A stretch of DNA of 64,000 bases from Streptomyces tibetensis (GCF_007655005.1 NZ_SZVW01000009.1:186001-250000); one strand, 5' to 3'; positions 9,117-16,421 are shown, counted from the first letter of the stretch. The notes: a model not told the origin generated them from the letters alone. Numbers and translations are program-made.

Positions 9117-9422
9117 TCAGGTATTACTCGTGCCCCAGTCGTCCTCGCCGCCGTTGTGGGTGGCTCGGTCGCGCAGATGACGGACGCGGTCCGCCACCGA
9201 GTCGGGGACCCGGTCGCCGACCTTGTCGCTCACCACGTGGTACGCCTTGCCCGCGAACTCACGGCCCTGGTGGGCCGCCGTCTCCGCGGTGTTGCGCACG
9301 GCGGGGTTCTGCGCGAACTGCCGGGCTGATTTCTTCAACTGCTCGTAGCGCTCGCGTCCGGCCCTCGTGCCCAGCACGTAACCCAGGACGACTCCGGCGA
9401 CGAACGTGAGCCGGTAACGCAT
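9117..9422 (-). CDS. Small YtxH-like membrane-anchored protein
   Basis: The protein has 101 residues at most. One N-terminal membrane helix (Leu-Thr-Phe-Val-Ala-Gly-Val-Val-Leu-Gly-Tyr-Val-Leu-Gly) is followed by Thr-Arg-Ala-Gly-Arg-Glu-Arg-Tyr and a charged amphipathic tail. This glycine-zipper helix plus Ala-Gly-Arg-Glu-Arg-Tyr pattern is typical of YtxH-type proteins, which are often stress-linked but have no defined biochemical role. I place the start at the ATG at 9422, which has a purine-rich site upstream and puts the membrane helix at the N-terminus. An open frame to 9488 adds 22 unlikely residues. It sits upstream of and divergent to the tRNA genes. Confidence 0.75.
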   Translation of the reverse strand: MRYRLTFVAGVVLGYVLGTRAGRERYEQLKKSARQFAQNPAVRNTAETAAHQGREFAGKAYHVVSDKVGDRVPDSVADRVRHLRDRATHNGGEDDWGTSNT

Positions 9423-9581
9423 GGCGGCCACCCTTTCCTTGCGTAGGTCTCCGGTGCGGCGACGGCGCCGGGGAGTACCGATTGGCAAAGCACCCCCCTG
9501 CTTGCGCTAATGTATGTGTCGCAGCGAGCGCGCGCCCCCTGGCGGATACCCAGGTGGGTGCGTTCGATGCAAACGAGACCT

Positions 9582-9654
9582 TCCTCGGTAGCTCAATTGG
9601 CAGAGCAGCCGGCTGTTAACCGGCAGGTTACTGGTTCGAGTCCAGTCCGAGGAG
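9582..9654 (+). tRNA. tRNA-Asn (anticodon GTT)
   Basis: The gene is 73 nt with a full cloverleaf. The acceptor TCCTCGG pairs with CCGAGGA, the anticodon loop CTGTTAA sits on a GCCGG/CCGGC stem, and the T arm has GTTCGAGTC. G is the discriminator base and no CCA is encoded. It is the first of two tandem tRNA-Asn genes only five bases apart, which are probably co-transcribed and end at the hairpin at 9745-9768. Confidence 0.95.
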
Positions 9655-9659
9655 CTCGG

Positions 9660-9732
9660 TCCTCCGTAGCTCAATTGGCAGAGCAGCCGGCTGTTAACCG
9701 GCAGGTTACTGGTTCGAGTCCAGTCGGGGGAG
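9660..9732 (+). tRNA. tRNA-Asn (anticodon GTT), second copy
   Basis: The body is identical to the first tRNA-Asn; all differences are in the acceptor stem. The change at position 6 is compensated on the other strand, and position 4 becomes a T-G wobble pair (TCCTCCG with CGGGGGA). The stem is therefore still paired and the gene looks functional. An intrinsic terminator follows 12 bases downstream. Confidence 0.95.
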
Positions 9733-9744
9733 CAGGTCGGAAAG

Positions 9745-9768
9745 GGACCCCTCGCAGGGGTCCTTTTT
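9745..9768 (+). terminator. Intrinsic terminator of the tRNA-Asn operon
   Basis: A perfect 7-bp stem (GGACCCC, 9745-9751; GGGGTCC, 9757-9763) with a 5-nt loop is followed directly by five T residues. This classic rho-independent signal ends the tandem tRNA transcript. Confidence 0.9.
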
Positions 9769-9922
9769 CATGTCCGTCTCCCTGTCCCGGGAACCGCGCG
9801 GCACCCGGCGCAGTCCTCAAGGTCACGTAGGCCGTGCGAAGCCGCCCAGCCGAAGCAGGAGATCGTATGAGCGGCTATGCTGCGGCAGACGGCGCGCACA
9901 CATGTACGCGACACGCCGCTAT

Positions 9923-9996
9923 GGGGCGGTAGCTCAGCCGGTTAGAGCAGCGGACTCATAATCCGTCGGCCGTGGGTTCGAGTCCCACCCGCCCCA
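9923..9996 (+). tRNA. tRNA with anticodon CAT (elongator Met or Ile2); island integration site
   Basis: The gene is 74 nt with the acceptor GGGGCGG/CCGCCCC, an anticodon loop CTCATAA, a T arm GTGGG/CCCAC and A as discriminator. CAT is read as Met in elongator tRNA or, after lysidine modification, as Ile for ATA codons; I cannot separate the two by eye. Its 3' half is the left copy of a 47-bp direct repeat whose other copy lies at 16375-16421. The gene therefore stayed intact after an element integrated into it. Confidence 0.9.
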
Positions 9997-9998
9997 CC
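9952..9998. other. attL: 47-bp attachment repeat inside the tRNA gene
   Basis: The repeat runs from the anticodon stem through the 3' end of the tRNA plus two bases. It is identical over all 47 bases to 16375-16421. Integrases of the tyrosine family commonly use exactly this part of a tRNA gene, and the sequence on each side of the two copies differs. Confidence 0.85.
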
Positions 9999-10735
9999 TG
10001 TGCAGGGCCCTGACCTGCGGAAACGTTCATTTTGTCCTGTAGGGGCGTCAACTTTGCCTGAACGGACTGAATGCGCTGCTTGTGAGTTTGGAGCCTGGCG
10101 GCGTTCGGGGGAGATCCAACCCGTCTGACCTGCGGCTGAGTTAATGATCGAGGGTGCCGCTCGCGGTCGGGGTGACTGCTCTGAGGGCCGATGCCGAGAC
10201 TCAGGGGCCGTACAGGGGCCGGGACGGTGCAGACGTGTCCAGGCCGACGGTGTTTCGGGGTCGATTCGTGTCCCATTTGATGGTTGCGTGGCTGGGGCAG
10301 CCACCCACAGGGCGGACAGTCGAGTACCGGGCCGACGGCGAAGGCAGTGCTGATACCGGCGCGGCGGGTGCGCGGACGCGGTAGGGCGACGTCGGCTGCC
10401 GTCTGTGCTGTGGAGAACCTGTCGCTGCTGAGGAAGTGTCCCGGCGATGGCCGAGAGGAAAGGAAACGGCCCGAAGGGGAAACGGCCCCGATGGGTTGCT
10501 CGACCCTCTCGGCTGGCCTCGCGCCACAGTCGCTCTCCTGGAGAACTCCTGGCTGTCAGGAACCGCTGCCACCGCAGCAGGTTCCGTGGTTCTGCCAGTT
10601 CAGGTGAAGGCCGGCTGGAGTCGGCCCGGCAGGTCCCATTCCGGGTGCGGCAGGAATGTACGGCGATCTGTCAGAGCGGTCCTCCCACTCACCGGTTGGG
10701 CCCCGCCCGGGCGGCCGGACCGGCATGCGGGCTGG
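9999..10735. other. Gene-poor left arm of the island
   Basis: There is no convincing gene in these 737 bases. Several short open frames overlap on both strands but lack coding character or ribosome sites, including one that is just the tRNA read backwards. This is where an integrase gene usually lies in such elements, and none is recognisable. A purine-rich stretch near 10440-10495 has a short Lys/Gly-rich frame that I do not trust. Confidence 0.5.
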
Positions 10736-11656
10736 TCACCGGTGCTGCGCCGTGACCAGCTCGTCGGTGTACCGGCTGATGGTTTCCTCGGCGGTGGGGG
10801 CGGGGCCGAACAGCTGCTCCTGGCGGCGGGGGTCGGCGACGTAGCGGCCGCTGTCGAACCAGCTGAACATCGCGGCCATGTCCTTGACCAGGGGCATGAA
10901 GCGACCGGTGATGGCTCCTGCGGCGCGGGCGATGACGGAGGGGACGGCCCGTACCTTGATCTCCTTTCCGGCCCGGTTGCCCATCAGGTCGGCCATCTCG
11001 CGCATGCTGACCGGACGGTCCCAGCCGATGTCGATGCGCTCACCGTTGTCCGCGTCGGCGTCGACGGCGGCCGACAGGTACGCCGCGAGGTCGGAGGTGT
11101 GGACGAAGGTCAGCGGGACGGTGGTCTTGCCGATCCACGTCAGGCGGCCCTTGTCGATCGGGTTGCCCGCCATGGTCGCGATCTGGTCGAGGAAGGCCCC
11201 CGGGCGCAGTGCGACGAAGGGGACGCCGAGCTGTTCGAGCTTGTCCTCGGCGATCTTCTTGTGCCAGAAGTGCGGGACCTGGGGCGTCTGGTCGCTGGTG
11301 AGGATGCTGGTCAGGACGAACCGCCGGATGCCGGCGCGGTGGGCGGCCTCAGCGAGGTTGGCGTTGCCGACGGTGTCGATGTCGTGCGCGTTCTTGCCGC
11401 CGCGGGTGTAGCCGGCGGCTGTGGTGATCACGGCATCGGCGCCGTTCATGGCGGCGACGAGCGAGTCGAGGTCGAGCATGTCGCCGCGGGCGATCTCGAC
11501 ACCCTTGCTTTCCAGCTTGCTCGCGTCGGTGGTCGGCCGGACCAGGGCGCGGACGTTCTTGCCGCGCCCCAGCAGTTCGTCGACGACCTTGCCCCCGAGG
11601 GAGCCGGTCGCGCCGACGACGAGGACGGGGAGGGTGGTGGCCACGGGGGGTCCCAC
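10736..11656 (-). CDS. NmrA-like NAD(P)-binding protein (atypical SDR)
   Basis: The protein has up to 306 residues with a Rossmann start, Val-Val-Gly-Ala-Thr-Gly-Ser-Leu-Gly-Gly, that is the GxxGxxG cofactor motif of atypical short-chain dehydrogenases. An Ala-Leu-Val-Arg-Pro segment follows, where NADP-binding members keep an Arg. There is no Tyr-x-x-x-Lys active site; instead a His-Phe-Trp-His-Lys-Lys segment sits at that place, as in NmrA/HSCARG-type redox sensors or NAD(P)H:quinone reductases. The start could be the GTG at 11656 or another GTG four codons later. It is the last gene of the MarR-containing redox cassette, separated by a 264-bp gap. It may sense or use NAD(P)H in the same response. 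Confidence 0.75.
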   Translation of the reverse strand: MGPPVATTLPVLVVGATGSLGGKVVDELLGRGKNVRALVRPTTDASKLESKGVEIARGDMLDLDSLVAAMNGADAVITTAAGYTRGGKNAHDIDTVGNANLAEAAHRAGIRRFVLTSILTSDQTPQVPHFWHKKIAEDKLEQLGVPFVALRPGAFLDQIATMAGNPIDKGRLTWIGKTTVPLTFVHTSDLAAYLSAAVDADADNGERIDIGWDRPVSMREMADLMGNRAGKEIKVRAVPSVIARAAGAITGRFMPLVKDMAAMFSWFDSGRYVADPRRQEQLFGPAPTAEETISRYTDELVTAQHR

Positions 11657-11920
11657 TTTCCATCAGGTGAGTGGTGGGGGGATTGGGCGGGCAGGGCAGT
11701 GGCGGCCGCGGGCATGGGCGCCGTCGGCCTGCAGGAGCTTGTGGAGGGCGAAGGTGCCCTGGGACGCGGGTGAGGCGGCCGTCCTCGATGTGCGGCCGAC
11801 CGGCGACGAGGTAGGGCTCGCCGGCCCCGCGGGGTGTTGCCCGGCCACCGAACGGGTTCCGTCCTGATGAGCGGGAGGGTCCGCACTCCAGGCCGGAACC
11901 GGGGTGCAGGCCGAGGGGAG
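11657..11920 (-). other. Spacer with possible gene debris
   Basis: No intact gene is present. On the minus strand two frames each look weakly coding for part of the way (around 11720-11830), as if a short protein had been frameshifted, but it is too short to name. It separates the MarR gene from the NmrA-like gene and could hold a promoter for the latter. Confidence 0.3.
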
Positions 11921-12397
11921 TTACTCGGATTCTTCCTGCGGAACAGCGCGGTCGTTGATCGCGTCGGCGATGACGTAGGCCGTGTGGACGAAGGACTCCG
12001 CCTCCTGCGCCGACAGGTTCAGCGCGGAGGTCTCCTCCAGGGCCCGCCACATGGCCGTCAGAGGCTCGCGCATCGCCCGGCCCTTGTCGGTGAGGTGGAC
12101 GACCATGACACGCCGGTCGTGTGCGGCCGGCTCGCGCACGAGCAGACCGGCGTCCTGCATGCGGCGCAGGGACTTGGAGACGGTGGAGTGGTCCAGGCCG
12201 ACGCTCTCGAGCAGTTCGGACTGGGTCTGGCCGTCCCGGTCGAGGAGTTGCATGAGCAGCAGCTCCTGTCCGGGGTGCAGGTCCATCTCGCGGAGCATGG
12301 CGGCGGCGCGGGCGCGGTGGGCGCGGGCGAGCTGGAAGATCGCGTAGCTCATCGGTCCCTCGCTGGCCGTGGAGGGGATGCGGTGTGTGGCGGGCAT
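11921..12397 (-). CDS. MarR-family transcriptional regulator
   Basis: The protein has 158 residues with the MarR winged-helix layout: an N-terminal dimer helix, a recognition region Gln-Ser-Glu-Leu-Leu-Glu-Ser-Val-Gly-Leu-Asp-His-Ser-Thr-Val-Ser-Lys near residues 74-90, and the wing Asp-Arg-Arg-Val-Met-Val-Val (Asp-x-Arg signature). The ATG at 12397 has AGGA at good spacing and lies eight bases after the stop of the flavin reductase gene, so the genes are in one operon. MarR proteins usually repress their own operon and respond to phenolic compounds, quinones or oxidation. The likely operator is the TGGCTAGCCA palindrome upstream of the first gene of the cassette. Confidence 0.85.
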   Translation of the reverse strand: MPATHRIPSTASEGPMSYAIFQLARAHRARAAAMLREMDLHPGQELLLMQLLDRDGQTQSELLESVGLDHSTVSKSLRRMQDAGLLVREPAAHDRRVMVVHLTDKGRAMREPLTAMWRALEETSALNLSAQEAESFVHTAYVIADAINDRAVPQEESE

Positions 12398-12405
12398 GCG
12401 GTTCC

Positions 12406-13467
12406 TCAGACGGTGTGGGTGGGGTAGTCGGTGTAGCCGGCCACTCCGCCGCCGTAGAAGGTCGCCGGGTCGGGGGTGTTCAGCGGCGCGTCAGAGCGTA
12501 GCCGCTCGACGAGGTCCGGGTTGGCGAGCGCGAGGGCACCGACGGAGACGAGGTCGGCCGTGCCGTTGTCGACGTCCTTGGCGCGGGTGGGCAGGTCGGT
12601 GCCGGCCCGGTTGAGGATCAGCGTGGTCGGCCACAGCGTGCGCAGGGTGCCCAGCAGCTCCTCGTCGCCCGCGTGCATCACGTGGAGGTAGGCGAGACCG
12701 AGCGGGCTCAGGGCGCGCAGGAGTGTTGGATACAGCTCGGCGGTGTCGGACTCGGCGATGTCGTTGTAGGGGTTGCCGGGGGAGATGCGCAGGCCGGTGC
12801 GGTCGGCGCCGATCTCGTCGGCCACGGCGGCGGCGACCTCGACGGCGAAGCGGATGCGGTTGTCGAGGGAGCCGCCGTAGCTGTCGGTGCGCTGGTTGGT
12901 GTTGTCGGACAGAAACTGGTGCACCAGGTAGCCGTTGGCGCCGTGGATCTCCACGCCGTCGGCGCCTGCCGCGATGGAGGCCGCCGCGGCGCGGCGGAAG
13001 TCGTCGACGGTCTCCGCGACCTCCTGCGTCGACAGAGGACGGGGCGTCGGCATCTTTTGGGGCCCGGACATGGTGAACATCGCGCCCTGCGGCTGGATCG
13101 CCGAAGGGGCGACGGGCTGACGGCCGTGCGGGGTGTTGTCGGGGTGGGCGATACGTCCGGTGTGCATCAGCTGGATGACGATCCGGCCGTCGGCCTCGTG
13201 CACGGCGTCGGTGACCTTGCGCCACCCGGCGATCTGCTCGTCATTGTGGATGCCGGGGGTGAGGAGGTAGCCCTGACCGTCGGCGGAGGGCTGGGTGCCC
13301 TCGGTGATGATGAGCGCGTGCGAGGCCCGCTGGGCGTAGTACTCGGCGTTCAGCTCGGTCGGTACGCCTTCGGGCGTGGAGCGGTCGCGGGTCATGGGGG
13401 CCATGACCAGGCGGTGCGGGAGGGAGATGTCCCCGACGGTGGTCGGTGTCCACAGGGCGTTCAGCAT
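12406..13467 (-). CDS. Old yellow enzyme family NADH:flavin oxidoreductase (NemA-like)
   Basis: The protein has 353 residues spanning the full (beta/alpha)8 barrel. It binds FMN and reduces activated double bonds, nitroesters or quinones with NAD(P)H. The N-terminal Met-Ala-Pro-Met-Thr-Arg strand, the His-Gly-Ala-Asn-Gly-Tyr-Leu-Val-His-Gln-Phe-Leu segment near residue 180, and Ser-Tyr-Gly-Gly-Ser-Leu-Asp-Asn-Arg just after it are the family's FMN and substrate signatures; the His and Asn of His-x-x-Asn bind the substrate carbonyl. AAGGAA in front of the ATG supports the start. With the neighbouring quinone oxidoreductase and MarR gene it forms an electrophile or quinone detoxification unit. 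Confidence 0.9.
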   Translation of the reverse strand: MLNALWTPTTVGDISLPHRLVMAPMTRDRSTPEGVPTELNAEYYAQRASHALIITEGTQPSADGQGYLLTPGIHNDEQIAGWRKVTDAVHEADGRIVIQLMHTGRIAHPDNTPHGRQPVAPSAIQPQGAMFTMSGPQKMPTPRPLSTQEVAETVDDFRRAAAASIAAGADGVEIHGANGYLVHQFLSDNTNQRTDSYGGSLDNRIRFAVEVAAAVADEIGADRTGLRISPGNPYNDIAESDTAELYPTLLRALSPLGLAYLHVMHAGDEELLGTLRTLWPTTLILNRAGTDLPTRAKDVDNGTADLVSVGALALANPDLVERLRSDAPLNTPDPATFYGGGVAGYTDYPTHTV

Positions 13468-13530
13468 GAGGGTTCCTTCGGTGCGGTGATGACCAGGTGA
13501 TGATCGAAAGAGGGGGAAAGGCGGGCGTGA

Positions 13531-14436
13531 TCAGTCGACGGTGAGGACGAGCTTGCCCCGGACGTGCCCGGCGTCGCTGACCTGCTGGGCCGTGGCGGCC
13601 TGGGCGAGCGGGTAGGCGGTGACGGTGGTGACGACCTTGCCGGTCGCGGCGTCCTGCGCCAGCGCGGCCAGACCGGCGGCGGAGCGTTCCCGGGGACTGC
13701 TGGAGAAGGTGATGCCGAGCTGGTGTGCGCGGAAGTCGGAGATGGTGACGATGCGCTCGGTGCCGCCGCGCAGGGTGATGGAGTCCTCCAGGGCGCCCTT
13801 CCCGGCCAGGTCGAACACCGCGTCCACGCCATCGGGGGCGAGCGCCCGGACCCGCTCGACCAGGCCCTCGCCGTAGAGGGTGGCGGTGGCGCCGAGTGAG
13901 GTGAGGTAGTCCTGGTTCGAGGCGCCGGCGGTGCCGATGACACGCGCTCCGCGGGCTGTGGCGAGCTGGACCGCCAGGGTGCCGACCGCTCCGGCCGCGC
14001 CGTGCATCAGTACGGTCTCCCCGGCGACGACGCCGAGCAGGTCCAGGACCCGCTCGGCCGTCGCGCCCGCCACCGGCAGCGCGGCCGCGTGCTGCCAGTC
14101 GAGGCCGGCGGGCTTGGGGGCCACGGTGGTGGCCAGCGCGTACTCGGCGTACGAGCCGGTGTCCGACCAGCCCAGCACCTCGTCACCCACCTGCACGTCC
14201 CGCACGCCCTCACCCAGGGCGTCCACCACGCCGGCGAGCTCGCCACCGGGGGCGGCGGGGAGGGTCGTGGGGAATGCGGCCTCCATGGCCCCGGAGCGGA
14301 TCTTGCCGTCCAGCGCGTTCAGCCCGGCCGCCTTGACGCGGACGCGGATCTGGCCGGGGCCGGGCTGCGGGACCTCGATGTCCGCCTCGTGCAGCACTTC
14401 CGTGCCTCCGAAACGGTCGAACAGGATGGCTTTCAT
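13531..14436 (-). CDS. Zinc-independent MDR quinone oxidoreductase
   Basis: The protein has 301 residues in the medium-chain dehydrogenase superfamily, quinone-reductase branch. The GroES-like N-terminal domain lacks the Cys and His zinc ligands, and the Rossmann motif His-Gly-Ala-Ala-Gly-Ala-Val-Gly near residue 146 is AxxGxxG. Such enzymes reduce quinones or enones with NADPH. I use the ATG at 14436, preceded by GAGGAG at good spacing; a longer frame to 14463 has no such site. It is the first gene of the minus-strand cassette, and the region in front of it is the best promoter/operator candidate for the whole unit. Confidence 0.85.
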   Translation of the reverse strand: MKAILFDRFGGTEVLHEADIEVPQPGPGQIRVRVKAAGLNALDGKIRSGAMEAAFPTTLPAAPGGELAGVVDALGEGVRDVQVGDEVLGWSDTGSYAEYALATTVAPKPAGLDWQHAAALPVAGATAERVLDLLGVVAGETVLMHGAAGAVGTLAVQLATARGARVIGTAGASNQDYLTSLGATATLYGEGLVERVRALAPDGVDAVFDLAGKGALEDSITLRGGTERIVTISDFRAHQLGITFSSSPRERSAAGLAALAQDAATGKVVTTVTAYPLAQAATAQQVSDAGHVRGKLVLTVD

Positions 14437-14462
14437 GATGACTCCTCTCGTGTCGCCACCCA

Positions 14463-14520
14463 TTTAGGTGGCTGGACACATAATCAACGTAACAGCAAAC
14501 ATGTGGCTAGCCAAGTATTT
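14463..14520 (-). promoter_or_regulatory. Candidate promoter and MarR operator of the redox cassette
   Basis: This short AT-rich stretch stands out from its GC-rich surroundings. It contains a perfect palindrome TGGCTAGCCA (14504-14513) and, about 35 bases closer to the gene, a related half site GGTGGCTGGACA (14467-14478). MarR dimers bind such 10-16-bp palindromes. The position upstream of the first cassette gene fits autoregulation by the MarR gene inside the cassette. The link is inferred from position, and no binding data exist here. Confidence 0.5.
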
Positions 14521-14547
14521 ACTGTCGCTCGGGCTGTGCAAGATCGG

Positions 14548-14675
14548 CCGCGGTTGCATCGGTCTCCTCGGGGTGGCGGTCGAAGCGGGAGGCGCTCCGT
14601 CGGAGCGCGCCCCGCGGTTGCATCGGTCTCCTCGGGGTGGCGGTCGAAGCGGGAGGCGCTCCGTCGGAGCGCGCC
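14548..14675. repeat. Perfect 64-bp tandem duplication
   Basis: Two identical 64-bp units lie head to tail (14548-14611 and 14612-14675). Each contains an inverted repeat around CGCTCCGTCGGAGCG. Identity over 64 bases implies a recent duplication or active conservation. There is no gene across it. Confidence 0.85.
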
Positions 14676-14927
14676 TTCCGCAGCCAAGGGCTACGTCGAC
14701 TGGAAGCTGGACGACCGGGCCGGCCAGCCCCTAGCGGTGCGCGGCTTCCTTCTGGTTCGGGCCCGGGTCGGCTCGCGGTTGGCCGCCCGGGCAGCCTCCA
14801 GCCCCGCGTCCCTCTCCTCCGGCCGCGCCAACAGCTTGGTGTTCGCCTGTTCCGGGCGGGAGGCCTGGCGCCCCCGTACGGCCCGACCTGGTTGCGGAGT
14901 GCCCTGCCGATGAGCAGTCGTCCAGGG

Positions 14928-15260
14928 TCAGTACCGCCACCCGTCCGCTTCCTGTGCTCGCGCGGCGACCTCACAGGCCACCAGGTTTCGCCCTTCGGTA
15001 GCTGACAGAACTCGGGTCGCCCTTCTCGCGGAGCATGTGGCCGAGCGCCTGAACGGCTCCTCGGCCAGGAAGGGCGGCAGCGCGCCGTTGGCCGCTCCGT
15101 GTAAGTTCACGGCAGCCCGTGCGACCTCGATCGCCACGTACTCGGCAAACGGCAGCGGCGCGTAGAACAGTCGCCCCTTGACGTCGAGCGGCAGGATGCG
15201 GTCGCTGGCATCGCGCAGGAACAGCGGCGGTACGTCCGCACTGCGAGAACGGCAGCCCTC
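14928..15260 (-). pseudogene. Truncated and frameshifted gene of unknown function
   Basis: The minus-strand frame from about 15260 reads like real protein: Asp-Val-Pro-Pro-Leu-Phe-Leu-Arg-Asp-Ala, then Leu-Pro-Leu-Asp-Val-Lys-Gly-Arg-Leu-Phe-Tyr-Ala-Pro-Leu and Ala-Val-Asn-Leu-His-Gly. There is no start codon with a ribosome site upstream. Around 15030-15060 the coding signal jumps to another frame (Ala-Leu-Gly-His-Met-Leu-Arg-Glu-Lys-Gly-Asp), so both ends are damaged. I do not recognise the family. It is probably debris from the island's earlier cargo or from an element backbone gene. Confidence 0.45.
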
Positions 15261-15323
15261 TCCAATTATGATGTCAGTGGTGTATGCTGTAAGTGTAATA
15301 AATTGCAGATGGGGGACGTGTGC

Positions 15324-15701
15324 ATGGCTTGGAAGGTCGTCGTGGTCGAGCCGGCTCTCTCATGGCTTCACGGCCTGCGCCGTACTGACCGTGACACCTT
15401 GATTCAGGTCAGCCAGGCTGTCACTGCCCTTCAGGAGGAAGGTCCCGCGTTGGGGCGGCCTCTGGTGGACACGGTCAAGGGCTCGGTGCTTTCGAACCTG
15501 AAGGAGCTTCGCCCGGGCTCGGCCGGGGCGACGGAAGTGCGGTTGTTGTTCGTGTTCGACCCGGACCGCCAGGCCGTGATCCTGGTCGGCGGTGACAAGG
15601 CAGGCAATTGGTCCGGCTGGTACCGCGTCGCGGTGCCCCAGGCGGAGCAGGCGTACGCGGAGCATCTGAAGCGAATCGATGGAGAGGACGGGGCGCGATG
15701 A
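15324..15701 (+). CDS. HigB-like toxin (RelE/ParE superfamily, Gp49-like)
   Basis: The protein has 125 residues. The C-terminal half carries the pattern of phage-derived Gp49/HigB mRNA interferases: Leu-Lys-Glu-Leu-Arg-Pro-Gly-Ser, then Glu-Val-Arg-Leu-Leu-Phe-Val-Phe-Asp and Ala-Val-Ile-Leu-Val-Gly-Gly-Asp-Lys. Family members cut mRNA on the ribosome. I use the ATG at 15324 behind a GGGGGA site; in-frame upstream starts add only a few residues. It overlaps the downstream antitoxin gene by four bases (ATGA), and the toxin-first order is the usual HigBA order. A locally AT-rich stretch upstream (15255-15305) probably holds the promoter. Confidence 0.8.
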   Translation: MAWKVVVVEPALSWLHGLRRTDRDTLIQVSQAVTALQEEGPALGRPLVDTVKGSVLSNLKELRPGSAGATEVRLLFVFDPDRQAVILVGGDKAGNWSGWYRVAVPQAEQAYAEHLKRIDGEDGAR

Positions 15702-16036
15702 CTGATCACCTCAAGGACCCGCAGGCCGTCTCCTGGGGAGACCTGGCCGAGGATTTCGCCTTCACCGATGCCGAAAAGGACCAGATTCAGAAGGGGGCGC
15801 AGGCGATGGTCCTGGCCTCCCGTGTGCACCGTCTTGCCGAGTTGCGGAAGCGGCAGCACACCACACAGGTCCAGGTCGCCGAAGCCATGGGTGTCACCCA
15901 GGCCCGCGTCTCGCGCATCGAGAAAGGGCAACTGGAACGCAGCGAGGTCGACACCCTCGCCGCCTACGTCAAGGCGCTCGGCGGCAAACTGAAGATCGTC
16001 GCTGACTTCGGTGATGAGTCCTATGTCCTTGGCTGA
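15698..16036 (+). CDS. HigA-like antitoxin, XRE helix-turn-helix
   Basis: The protein has 112 residues. A helix-turn-helix of the Xre/Cro type lies at about residues 45-100 (Gln-Val-Gln-Val-Ala-Glu-Ala-Met-Gly-Val-Thr-Gln-Ala-Arg-Val-Ser-Arg-Ile-Glu), followed by Leu-Gly-Gly-Lys-Leu-Lys-Ile-Val-Ala-Asp-Phe, the typical short beta tail of HigA antitoxins. The acidic N-terminus would be the toxin-binding part. Its start codon overlaps the toxin stop. The complex normally represses its own promoter. As part of an integrated island the pair could stabilise the element against loss. Confidence 0.8.
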   Translation: MTDHLKDPQAVSWGDLAEDFAFTDAEKDQIQKGAQAMVLASRVHRLAELRKRQHTTQVQVAEAMGVTQARVSRIEKGQLERSEVDTLAAYVKALGGKLKIVADFGDESYVLG

Positions 16037-16103
16037 CCAGTCGACGCGCTGCGACCCAGGTCGATGAGCGGTCCGGTGGACAAGCTCGGGTCTTGACGCC
16101 AGG

Positions 16104-16142
16104 GATGATGCTCCACCCCGGGAGAAGGGGTGGAGCATCATC
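16104..16142. terminator. Long perfect hairpin after the toxin-antitoxin pair
   Basis: A perfect 16-bp stem (16104-16119 with 16127-16142) has a 7-nt loop. It lies 68 bases after the antitoxin stop and has no T-tract, which is common for high-GC terminators. It would stop transcription from the island before the right attachment site. Confidence 0.7.
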
Positions 16143-16374
16143 GCGTCGGTAGGGGACTCCGCTGTGCGAAGGTTCCATCTTCTTCGCTGAACTGGGCGGA
16201 CGCGGCTGCTGCTGTGGTGAGCGTCCAACTCATCGACCCCAGGGGCCATTGAGGGGCCGCAAGGACAGGAGCAGACCGACAAGCGCTGCACAGGGCTGAC
16301 ACGGATCGGCACGTCTGACCTGCAAGAACGGCGTGAATCGACACTGATCGGCAAGGACCGCCAAGATCCCCAAT

Positions 16375-16421
16375 GGACTCATAATCCGTCGGCCGTGGGT
16401 TCGAGTCCCACCCGCCCCACC
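16375..16421. other. attR: orphan tRNA 3' half
   Basis: The 47-bp segment is identical to 9952-9998 but lacks the tRNA 5' half and D arm, so it is not a gene. It marks the right boundary of the island. The stretch from 16143 to 16374 has no recognisable gene. Confidence 0.85.

Larger units (their letters stand above)
9952..16421. mobile_element. Integrated genomic island in a tRNA(CAT) gene, about 6.4 kb
   Basis: The island is bounded by the 47-bp direct repeats. The left copy sits in an intact tRNA and the right copy is an orphan tRNA 3' half, as expected after site-specific integration that rebuilt the tRNA. The cargo is a four-gene redox cassette with a MarR regulator, a HigBA-like pair, a 64-bp tandem duplication and gene fragments. 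I find no integrase, excisionase or replication gene between the repeats, so the island is either a decayed integrative element or a cargo block moved by an integrase supplied in trans. The identity of the repeats suggests the event is not ancient, or that the tRNA copy has kept the site conserved. Confidence 0.75.

Noticed and set aside
9660..9732. Second tRNA-Asn as a pseudogene
   Set aside because: All stems pair, including a compensated base pair, so it looks functional.
9942..10304. Minus-strand frame across the tRNA with the peptide GGTRTHGRRIMSPL
   Set aside because: This is a well-known false translation of a tRNA gene; the same peptide appears at 16375-16421 for the same reason.
13531..14463. 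Longer start for the quinone oxidoreductase at 14463
   Set aside because: The added residues look non-coding and would overlap the AT-rich operator region; GAGGAG supports the ATG at 14436.
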